The position numbers and the translations under genes were made by a program. DNA of 64,000 nucleotides from Rhynchonema sp. JSB1_4 (Eukaryota > Nematoda > Chromadorea > Monhysterida > Xyalidae): contig JASAMV010001728.1 of assembly GCA_030248065.1 (NCBI GenBank), positions 1-64,000 on the forward strand. The letters run 5' to 3'. The notes under the pieces were generated by a model, which had not been told where the DNA came from, searched no databases, and was given only the letters and a program-made list of their open reading frames with translations. Position 1 is the first letter of the stretch, and each line of letters starts with the position of its first letter. Shown piece by piece: positions 13,101-23,400 of this stretch.

Positions 13101-14859
13101 ACAAAATACATAGCTCTGTTCTAACCTCGTTCTCATCAAATTGCGGTAATCGCACCGAACTGATCGCGTCAACACATTCAACTTTCAGATCCGCAATGAC
13201 GCCATGTGTGGCAGGCACTGCAAGAAATGCACATGTAACATTGCTCTTGTGATCTTAATGACAGATACTCCGAAGTACCCGACCAACAGTTTTAAAAATT
13301 TAGCAGCTGCAGCTGTTTGTATTTCGACTTCGACTTCAACTTCAGGATTATTCAGGAAACGTGGGAGCTTTTACCTTGATTGAGTACCGTATCGTCAATG
13401 AACGAAGGCAAATGCGTTTTATAGTATTGTTCGGCAAACTGTATTTCCTCGTAACTGGGCGGCGGTGGTTCTTCCCATTTCGACAACGAGGCACTAAAAT
13501 AGAATCCAATTGGACTCAGACTTTCAAACCAAACGAACTGCAGTTTCGACATATAAATTGACTTACTGAGCAACATGACGGCGAATTTAACATAATTTTT
13601 TCGCCTGCTCACAAATTGACATAAAAGCGTGAAAGGAAACTACACTAACACGAGCCCGATTTCGAAGGTGGCGTGTATTCAAAACGAATAGAAAGAGAAA
13701 ATCATCGTGCCCTATCTTCTATTCTTCGACGTGCAGCATTTCCCAAATCAGCAGCCACGTCAGAATGTTTTACCATTCTGAGAGCTGCGAAATCGAGCTC
13801 ATGTTGGTGTAGTTTGCCACCTACATGCTGCCACACATGACAACAAACACCACGTTAGACAACGAACCTGCTGGTATCCCTTGGCATTTGTATATTCTCC
13901 TTGTCCCCAGCTCCATCCAGCGGTTTGCCAGGTGCGCCACCCAAACGATGCTCTTCTGGTATGTGCGGTTCGAGGATTTGTGCCAGATGGAACTGATTGG
14001 TTTTGTGTAAGGCGCCGTAAAAGTACAGGAACGTGTTGGGGCCACGACGTTTGAGCAGCGCGATCAATTTCATGGCTTTTTCGCTGCGAGGTTTCTGCAA
14101 AATAGAATCTTGACCGTATTAAACTGGACCAGCACACTGTTGGATGTACTCTGGAGGGATACCTACTGTACCGGGCTCAGAGAGGTGATACCCACTGTAC
14201 CAGAGCCAGCCGATGGCCGGGGGAGGGGGGGTTGGGGACTTAGAGGGGTTGGAGGAGGGGCGGGTTAGGTTTTTGGGTAAAAAATGTTAATGTTTTTTGT
14301 TAGGGTATTTTGAGGTAAAGCCACAGATTTTACACTAATTTTGGCCATTTTGGTCAAAAATAGGCACGTTTGGGGCAAAATCGGGGGACATCTACTGAAC
14401 CGGGGTAAAAATTGGGGGATACCGTACCAAGGTAAAAATAGGGGCAAACCTACTGTACCAGGCGAGGGGGATACGCACCTGGCCCACCCAGCTCCAACAC
14501 TGGATCAGCATGTGATACATTCACATCATAGACGACGACTTCATGCCGTTGGACTGCAAAATCTATCGGATCGGTCTCACGATTGCAATTCGCAAAATGA
14601 AGGCGCACCAGGGTCTCTTTCAGCGCCAAATTGATCACGAGACAAAAACCGACCTCATCCGCCTTCACAGAACACTGACGAAGACCTGGCGCACTGCAGG
14701 CCGAAACAAAGTCAAACGCACATCAACATGGAACTCCTCCAACAGCGAGTCCGTGAGCACCCCAGTCGCATGCAGCCACGGCAGAACATCATTGACCTCG
14801 AGTTGGTCCGTAAATTTTGGCAGATTTCGAGTGAGCACTTGTTTGTGAGTCTCGTCCAT
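10113..14859 (-). CDS. Caspase A: CARD-containing CED-3-type cysteine protease
   Basis: Nine exons join in phase to 475 residues: 14859-14728, 14094-13868, 13493-13375, 13217-13126, 12897-12730, 12206-11987, 11577-11405, 11085-10918, 10241-10113. The end of exon 1 could instead be 14722. Exons 1-2 encode a CARD (VLPWLHATGVLTDSLLEE, then RRGPNTFLYFYGAL). Exon 3 holds a PPxY motif (EEPPPPSYEE). The p20 has RTGTDVDARN, where the Arg binds the P1 Asp, then catalytic His in VLTHGEHG and Cys in QACRG. The linker exon has YVDS as a possible self-cleavage site. The p10 has SWRNSARGSWYIQ, the S1/S3 pocket. All catalytic residues are present. It is the first member of a same-strand trio; its introns carry a hAT MITE (14135-14502) and copies of the dispersed 24-bp motif. 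Confidence 0.92.
13650..13815. repeat. Dispersed repeat in caspase A intron 2; second copy near 38.70-38.90 kb
   Basis: Shared blocks include ACACGAGCCCGA, GGTGGCG, AGCAGCCACGT and TTGGYGTAGTTTGCC, in opposite orientation to the stretch at about 38700-38900. Divergence is considerable, so this is an old repeat. Confidence 0.5.
14135..14502. mobile_element. hAT-type MITE in caspase A intron 1
   Basis: Ends CACTGTTGGATG and, inverted, CAGTGTTGGAGC are imperfect terminal repeats. Flanks GACCAGCA (14127-14134) and GATCAGCA (14503-14510) match at 7 of 8 positions, fitting an aged 8-bp hAT duplication. The interior has TACTGTACC repeats and G-rich tracts like those in the 34.9-35.8 kb repeats. No coding capacity. 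Confidence 0.65.
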
Positions 14860-15052
14860 TGTTGGTCACAAACCTGAATATTGATGGACCGTATTGTAAA
14901 AGTGGAATCAAGGCGGAAGGCCTGACTAATTCGATGACACCAAGATGCTGTGTTGTGCTGGGTCCGTAAAGCACGTTGCTATATGGGAAGCACACCACAC
15001 TGCCCTTGTTGCTATCAAATTTGCCCATCATTTTCAAACGGTTCTGTACACA

Positions 15053-15283
15053 TTGGGTGATATTTTCGAAACGATGTAAAGGTCAGTTGGGTGTAAAGGT
15101 CGGTAGCCAGCTTCGGTCGACAGCTCAGTGTGATAGACCTCGGTGTAAACTTGAAACGGTCCACGTTAATAACAGGCAATGTTTCACGGTTACACCGAGC
15201 TGCGCCGACCGAGCTTTCGACCGAACTTTACACCGACCTTTACGCCCAACTGACCTTTACACCGTTTCGAAAATTCCACCCAT
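15053..15283. mobile_element. Palindromic MITE, first of two copies
   Basis: About 230 bp with long inverted arms: TGGGTG, then ATTTTCGAAACG and GTAAAGGTCAGTTGGGTG, mirrored at the other end. A second copy lies at about 40440-40675. It lies between caspases A and B. Target-site duplication is not clear, so I do not assign a superfamily. Confidence 0.75.
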
Positions 15284-15836
15284 AGAAACATGCAAACAAC
15301 AAAACTAAAAAAATTAGATAAAACCTTGGTTTTATTGCGGCACATATTGTGGACCGCTGTCATTCAGGAGAACCATAAAGCAAGTGCAACTGGAAAAAAC
15401 GTGTAAAATGTTTATCGGTTCGAAGTGACAAAATAATAAAATTATACAGTACAAAATTAACAAACCACAATGAATATGGCGTAATTAAGCGATCGATGGG
15501 TTTGAAACTAATTGCGCAGGATGGCAGGAGGTACCCGAAATACACAAACGAAAACTTGCATAGAACAGAACAACAAGTGATTCAAATAGATTATGCACCA
15601 AGGCAGGTGGTAGTGAGTGAGTGAGCAAGTATAAAATGCGTTGTGTATACGCTAAATAATATGATACGTATATAATTAGTTGACATAAGGCATGAGAAAG
15701 AATAAAGTCCCATAGCGAATGTCAGCAGGCAAGGCATGTGAAAAGGCAATAATTGGGCTGAACCAACAAGGCGAAAATTGAACAAGGAACAAAAACGTCA
15801 ACGCAAAGTCAAAAGTGGGCAAAGGCTATATCAAAT

Positions 15837-18578
15837 CTAATGATCAGGCTCAGCTTCAAACGATGTTAGTTCGGGACGAAAGTAGAATGATTTACACAAC
15901 GAGGATGCATAGAACGACATCTGCTTGTGGCGCTGGCCCTCAAACGATATGACAAGTTTTTCCATGTGGTCGTTCACCTGCAATGATGAGCGGCGCAACA
16001 TAAGTTTCGCGAACTGCAAGAAAGTGGACACTCCTTCAAACTGCAACGGTTAGTAGTGTACGAATCTGGGACAGAAACATCACAGCCTAACTTTGATGCG
16101 ATATCGCCGTTTCGAACTGAAATACCAATGGAATTTCGTAGATTTGTCGCAAGCGCAATTTTGCCCACACTGGTGCAGCAGCGAGAAATTTTATGCATTC
16201 CCTTGACCCAGCTAGTGCAACGCATGGATCATGAGTGACAACGCACCAAATGACCAGAAATCAAAAATAAAACTGAAAGACACACTGCCACCACTGACCC
16301 GTTGCATCAGTTCAGCAATGTGCTCGTAATAAACGTGCTGACTGGACAGCACCTTCACCAGTGAATTAACCCAGTAAGATCCATCTCGTTCTGAGCGAAA
16401 TGACAAATGATCCGGTGCTGTTGCGTAGCCAATGAACACGTGCGAATTCTTCGGCTTGATCTTGCACATCTGAATTGTGTTGTAAATTTTGTAGCCTTAA
16501 AATGCGCATGTTCATTATAGGCCAAGCTCGTTTAAAAAGCGGCGATAAGCAGCTTGATTTTTTATCCCATGTCAGGGCACCGTCAGTGCAAATGTTTCAA
16601 GCCGGTAAACAAGTGAGAGCGGACATGCGCAACGAAACCAACCCGATGTTCCCCAACTCACCACCGCATTCCCATCGACGTCCATGCTGTCGTCGTCGTC
16701 ATCAAAACTGTCGTCCTGCGGCTGTTCTACGGTCACTTCCACCATTTCCGCATCACTGCTTGCTGCTTGTTGTCGCGGCTGTTGCTCTGTCCCGTGCGTA
16801 ACATCAGGCATGTACTCGGCGGCGTCAAAGTCCGATAGCGTACTGTCTCTCGAGGCGCGCAAGGGACGCTGTTCAGCGTTGTCCCGACCGTCTGCAAAGA
16901 CAACCAGCAGAATCAGCTGATCTCTAAAAAAAATCGCACAAAAATTTTCGCCATGAAGCTTTGAAAAGTACGATGCAATAAATAGAACAATGAAAACCAA
17001 CCTCCACGACAAGCCTGCATGAACAGCATTTTCGGCTTTCCCTGATGATTGTGAAACTTGGGCCCATCCATGGCACTGATCAGGTTTGTCACTTTGAGCG
17101 CACTTTCATCCACTCCTAACAAAACATCATTGGCTTTGCCGTGCGTCAGAATAAACACGACCAAACAGCTGACTGGATTGGCGATCGTTTTTTCGCCCAG
17201 CGTGCCCACCGCTGTCAGCATTCCCTGGATGAGCGAAAAAGTTAAAAGGATTCAAGCACAATCAAAGCACAAAAGGCATGAGAAACAGAAGCATTTGCTT
17301 GTGACAGATTTGTTGAATTGAAATAAACAGACACCAAAAAAGAGTTGTGTTGAGGTTCAAAAAATAAGTCTTACGCCCACGCCCGATAAGCTTTGCAGAG
17401 CAGCCAGTGCTATTGATAAAAAACACAAGATGGAGTTGATATTGTTGTTATTCAACGCAAGTGACGCAGCTGAGGTATATATAATAGAAGACAAAGCCAG
17501 CACCAAAACTACACATACCTCAGCGGTCAAATCGTGCAATTCGAAGACACGAAAGCCGAGCGTTTTGAACAGCCGTTTCAAGTTCCCACTATCGACATGC
17601 GTGCCATCACGCCTTCTGCTTTCAGCAAACTCAAAGTTGTTGATGATCAGGCAAATGCCCTTGTTTTGCGACGATATGGAATATTGCTGGAAACAGTGGT
17701 GTCGTTGAGAAATCGAAATTTTCCCATACCCAGCCAAATTTTCGGGAAATTCCCCATACATACCCCCAAAAATCAAAAATTTCCCATACCAGGGGGGTTT
17801 CTCCAAAAACTCAAAAATTTCCCATACCCGAGGGTGGGGTTTTGAAAAAATGACCCCAAAAATCTTCTAAAAATGCCAAAAATTGGTCTAAAAAGCGCTT
17901 AAAACAGAGTTTTCTTGCGGCAGCAAGCGATTTTTGACATTTTGGACGAAAAATTGTCAATTTTGGTGCTTTTCGGGGTCAAAAAGTCATTTCTTAGGGG
18001 TGCTTGTTCCAAAGTGAAAATTTTCCCATACCCCATACCCCCGCCCGATTTCCCATACCCCATACCAGGGGGGTAACCCCCACCAACGACACCACTAGCT
18101 GGAAAGAAATGATGATGAGGTCTCGATGGGCAAACATTTCGGTTTCAGCGTGCAGGTGGAACATTGCCGATTAAATCAAATCCACAGCGAAAACTAATGG
18201 GCGGAACCGGTCATTGAGGGCTCAAATACAGATTGCTATCAAATTCATATTTAATGTGAGGAGGAACCGGAGATTCATTATTGGAGAGGTAACTATACGC
18301 TCCGATAAAATGCTGTTGCCAAAACAACATATGAATAAAGTTTTTTTTGAGAGCTCAACTGAACCACTTCTTTCCCAAAACATGCTCACCTTCGTAAGAT
18401 CATGGTCGGGCAGTGGCCGTTTCTCGAAATCCACTTTCTCGATCTCATACCACCATTTAGGCTTGGCTGCGTCCGCCTTGTGGTTGTGCCACGCCTGCGC
18501 CGGCCCCATATTTGTCTCATCGCCATCTTGAACCTTGCTCACACAATGACCGTCCGGGTCCGCGTCCGAGGCTGCCAT
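15837..18578 (-). CDS. Caspase B: CED-3-type caspase without recognisable CARD
   Basis: Six exons join in phase to 373 residues: 18578-18390, 17686-17519, 17224-17002, 16891-16662, 16469-16299, 15977-15837. The p20 has CLIINNFEF, RRDGTHVDSGN, catalytic His in FILTHGKAND and Cys in FMQACRGG. The linker is very acidic (DDSFDDDDDSMDVDG), suited to cleavage after Asp. The p10 reads RSERDGSYWVNSL, where related caspases have RGSWF/Y, so the S1 pocket is altered. The 63-residue N-terminal exon has no CARD signature, so this is either a short-prodomain form or a gene missing upstream exons. Introns after the first p20 exon (phase 0), after QACRG (phase 1) and before the final VN exon (phase 0) match caspases A and C. 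A hAT element sits exactly at the exon 2 acceptor. Confidence 0.88.
17694..18097. mobile_element. hAT-type MITE inserted at a caspase B 3' splice site
   Basis: The 404-bp unit has terminal repeats CAGTGGTGTCGTTG and CAACGACACCACTA (last base diverged). It is flanked by exact 8-bp duplications GCTGGAAA at 17686-17693 and 18098-18105. The interior is built of TTTCCCATACCC-like repeats. On the gene's strand the duplication reads TTTCCAGC, that is, the acceptor AG and first exon base. Confidence 0.88.
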
Positions 18579-18946
18579 TTCCCATCAGCCGACGCGAGGC
18601 CCGCTGAGAAACTAAAAGAGCGATCAAGACGTCAACAGAAAAGGTTCAGATTCATATCTGCCGTGCGCACATCAACGTTTTGATACACACAAAGTGGTAC
18701 CCGAGCGTCTGTAGCTGTGAGTTTCATAGAACCGTGTGTATTTTTTTTGATACGTACAGAACAAATAAGCTATATTCAAGGATACTGGATACGACATGGA
18801 CTGAACCCAAACTGGGCACAGCGGCAAAAACCGCTCTCGTCAAACGGCAACGGTTCTCAGTCTCACAATGCTTTAACATTTATTCCATTGAATAAAAACT
18901 AGTCAAGTACAGATATACGTAATGTACGTAAACACATTTAATTGTT

Positions 18947-19007
18947 GCATACTTGCATTAAATTGGGTCGTTACGTCATACAACGACCCAATTTAATGCA
19001 AGTATGC
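18947..19007. repeat. Perfect 26-bp hairpin
   Basis: GCATACTTGCATTAAATTGG plus GTCGTT is followed by a 9-nt loop (ACGTCATAC) and its exact reverse complement. Weaker complementarity continues outside the arms. It may be a small palindromic MITE or a structured RNA locus; sequence alone does not decide. Confidence 0.85.
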
Positions 19008-19478
19008 ACCAATTGACACAATAAAACTCCACAATGTTGTACTGACACGACTCGATCACATGACACAAAACGAGACTAAAACAAAAAATTGTTTGAAATC
19101 GTCTTATTTGAATATCTCTAAAATAATATAAAGCAGGGATGTGGTTGGACAGTTAGCAGGAGGTTTCAGACCGCCTCGAGCTAGTAGCTGCATCTGAAAA
19201 CACGTCTTGTGTGGCAAGCAAGAAATGGTTTGAGGGACGGGGTATAGGTATTGGTTGCTGCAACCAGCCACATGGCTGGGGGATACCTCCCCGCCCAGGC
19301 CCAACTACAATACAGATATAAAGTGATTTTTATGGACAATACAATAACTGTAAATTACAATAAATAATATGATCAGTGTTAAACTATGTATCATAATGTC
19401 AGGAAAATCAACTTGCTTTGCAACTGCATCGTTTACAATATTAACGTACTATGCATAATATAGTAAGTGTCTAAAATT

Positions 19479-19711
19479 GTTGCCTCATGAATTTTTACAG
19501 ACGCAGGAAAACTCCCGTTCGAAGTCGAAGCAGGCAACAAACTCAACACACAGTCAACAAGCCACGCAGCTGGCTCATGTGCGTTTCGAATGTTTCAGTC
19601 ACACAAGCTGTGTGTGTCAGTTACGTGGCTTGTTGACTGTGTGTTGAGCTTGTTGCCTGCTTCGACTTCGAACGGGAGTTTCCCTGCGTCTGTAAAAATG
19701 CATGAGGCAAC
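19479..19711. mobile_element. Foldback MITE with ~85-bp arms
   Basis: Arms begin GTTGCCTCATG and contain ACAGACGCAGGRAAACTCCC, TTCGAAGTCGAAGCAGGCAAC and TCAACACACAGTCAACAAGC, repeated inverted with only a few differences. AAATT occurs on both flanks, offset by one base on the right, as a possible target duplication. No ORF. Confidence 0.8.
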
Positions 19712-20443
19712 GAAATTAGAAATTTACTATACAAGATAAAAATATTATGAATCGTGGTTTAAAATGCGTCCAGCAGAACCCTTAACAAACCAAATTAATT
19801 ACAATTACCACACATTTAGTTGGCTAAAATCTGAACCGCTTCGGAAATTGAAATGTCAAGTGTAAACACTCAAAACTATTGACCGTAATGAAGGCACAGG
19901 ATAAAATCATAACTTATGGAACGTCAACCAAATTTATAATGTCGTATGATATCAATTACCAATCATAGTGAAATTTTTCTACTACAATATACTTAACTGT
20001 ACATGAAACATGGCAGACATAAATAAAAAAACGTTTCACCAGTGATCTGAATAAAATGAGAGCCCTTTTGCTAAACAAAAGACAAGACAAGTGCAGTGCA
20101 TGTAATTCGGTGATGTAACAACAACAACAAAATAGGGGAGGACAGACAGCAAAAGTGCAAAAAGTCGAAATGAAAAGTGGCAAACCAGCATAGCAGTGCG
20201 CATTCAAATTTTGTGCATGATCGAAAAAGATATAAAAATGCCAAACAATAAAACCACAAGTTTATTATGAAATTATAACAAGCAAAATGGTTTATCACGT
20301 GAACAGGAAATAGAGCTGCGCAAAAAAGAAATTCAATCCAAAACTGAAACGTTTTGAATAAAATGTTTGGAAGTTATATGAACCTCGATTACCGAAAAAA
20401 AGAAAAAAACCCAACAAAATCAGCACAAGAGTGCCGAAACATA

Positions 20444-23400
20444 CTACAAAACAGCGCAACATCCCTTTTTGGATCGTTGCGATGGTTTAGTGGAATTGGC
20501 GATCGGTTGAATCACCGGCTGAAACGATTCGTCCACCAGCGGCTGACTGAGGCCGACGAAAAAATAGAATTTTTTTCTAAGACGGGAACAGGGTTCCGGC
20601 ACCTGCTCGTGTTGTTCGGTCATACGTTCAGCCACAAGACGATTCACCTGAAACATTAGATTGGTTCTGGGTGCGAGTTCCAGCCCGGTGTCACGATGAA
20701 ACATCAGGCTTTTACATTAGATCAGTGTGACGTATGACTATGATACGATCGTGCATGGTTGGTGAAAACGCACTCAATTTTAGACAGTACCACAGTATCA
20801 ATTTGTTGACATCCATGGACCTGCGCTGACTCATCAACAGCAGAAGATTGCACGAACAATTTGAAGTCTTGAAACGTTTCAAAAAGAAACTCAATCGTTT
20901 TTCAAAAGATAATCACCCAAAATACAAAAAAGCTTGAGATGAAACATCACCGCACACCTTGGTCATCATCGACAGTAGATCGTCCTTGTGATGATCTTCT
21001 CTGAGCACCTGCATCCACAAATGATTAAATTGAATCAACTGTCAATTTTGTCGAAAAATAGAAAATAAAACACACGAATTTTAACGAATTCTAACCTGCA
21101 CCGTCGTCTGAATGAACCACGAGCCCCTCCTGGCACTCCGCCAAGCGTTCGTGTACGCGGCAGTGCTGTAACCGACAAACACATCAGCGTCGACCGGGAT
21201 CCGTTTCTTTAACTGCAAATACATAATAGCATGATTTCCCAAGGCGGCGTAAACATTGAGATATTGCAAACGTCAAAAACGTCCGTAGTGTTTTTGCTCA
21301 TAAAATGAACGCTTGATTGCTACATATATACAAGAGCCAAGTAACTTTGAAGCAGAAAGACATGTTGAATTTTGCATCGAAGTTCTCACTAAATTGCTGT
21401 GACACCTCGATTAGTCGCAAACACTCGTTCTTATTGCTGTGTGTGCGCTGCGTCTGTGCGGGGCTGAAATTCAGCATCGGCCGTTGCACAAACCCACAAA
21501 AGTTTTGAGTTTCAAATGGATGCTCTTCCTTCTTTTATCTGTTTTAATTTAATTTATTTTCAACTGCTCGCAAACCCTCACTGCTGGGAGGAAGTGGTGC
21601 TATGTGCGCTGCGTCTGTAGCAGTTCAAAAGTATAGTTGCAGGTGAAAGAAAACGTTTTTTCCTGAAAAAAAACGAAAAAATTTTCATATATTTTTCCGG
21701 AAAAATTGCACGGTGGATTTGGAACTTTTCTGGAAAAGTGTCAAAATTGTGGGAAACAAAAGGAGTGTGTAGCAGTGTTTTATTTAGTTTTTATGAATGT
21801 GAGCAATAATTATAATAATAGAGTAGTCTCAAGCTGCATAATAGTTTCGGACCCTGTATGTCACACTGCACCCGGGTCCTCATCAGTCACGAGATGCATT
21901 GCTCCCTCACCACTCTAGTACTGTGCATGTGTATTGCAGAAACATACCTTTTCAAGTGTTTTCTAGCACTTTTATGGCTTTCATTCGCACTTTCTTAACA
22001 GGATTACCTTTCATGCACCATTTGTAGCGCATAATGTGCCAAATGTACACCATTTTGACCGGTGCCCAAACTCGGCTCGAAAAAATACGTATTTTCCAGC
22101 AAACATATTTTTTCAAAAAAAATTGCAACCATACTTCAAAGCACCCACCAAAATGTGCTGACGTTTGTCGAACACGACACGATCTCAAAATCTATTGCAT
22201 TCACAACTCGTAGTCTGTCATTTGACTGCCGGTAAGCCGACTGCAGGTCTCTCTGCCTGGCGACAAGTCTAACCTCCAAACTCCACATTCAGCTAACCTC
22301 CCTGGCATCAGCCACGTCCTGCACCGACGACAGCAGCATCGCGTTCAACGACCGTTGTCGTTTCAACGTGTCCTGGTCGGTGGCGTTCGACGCAGCGCCG
22401 TCTGCTTGCAACATCTCGTCGGCTGTAGCTACTGAAACATTAGGCAATGTTGGACACTGCCATACTTGACGATCGGATAGGTCTCGCCAGCCAATGGGAC
22501 TTTTTGAATTGCGCATACTTTGAGACTTGTTGAAGACATTGGTTCGAGCAGCATGAAACGTTTATTAGACAGCTAATTATAATGTTTGATGTTCGAATTT
22601 AGCAAAGTAAAAATGAAAATAGCCAATAGTAATGTCCGCACATGTAGCCAATGCAAAACGTTAGATCAAGGCAAGTCAGTTTTTGATCAGAGACCTTCTG
22701 TTGGAGAACTATGTTTCTGTGCCTATCTGTTCCCGTTTGTAAAAAGAGATCGGAAAATTATGAAAGCTGCCACTGAGAGACGCTCAGCCACGTCAGTTAT
22801 AATGAAAAACGCAGAACAATTCATAAACAAACGCTCAGCCCACCAGTTCTGCAGGCTTGCAGAAAGAACAGCTTGGGCTTCTCAGCGAGCAACGGGCATT
22901 CCTTGGCATTGAGCGCAGCAATAAACGTCACGCAGTCCACCGTCTCGCCGTCAACGCCATACAATTTGCCATGTAGTCCATGCGACATGACCACAACTAT
23001 GGCTGAATCGTAACGCTCGTGTCGATGGTCAGAGGCGAACTCACGGATGGCGCACAGCATTTCCTGCACAAAAATTACATAGTGGTTAAAAACGAAATGC
23101 AGAATGACCGACGTAGTGAGTCTTCATTGGTTCAATGATGGGTTGCTTTTGAAAAATCGTTCAACGATCAATTTTGACCCAGTAAAAGCGGAGCGGAAAA
23201 TCGTGGACAAGTAAGTTTATATGAGGTTCGTGCAACATCGGCATTCTGACAAAACTTCGGAACGTTGGATGTGAATAAAACGCTGTCCAGAGAGCTACAA
23301 GCTGTGTGTTTGCAAAGAGCAACACCGACTTCTGTCTCTCAAGAGCAGACGACAAAAAAGACCACATCGACCCGCAACGCAACCAACCGCTGCCGTCAAA

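Larger units (their letters stand above)
18579..20443. other. Spacer between caspases B and C; two inverted repeats, no gene seen
   Basis: Apart from the hairpin at 18947-19007 and the foldback at 19479-19711 the stretch is AT-rich with no supported exon. The promoter of caspase B should lie in its left part and the 3' UTR of caspase C in its right part. Confidence 0.5.
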
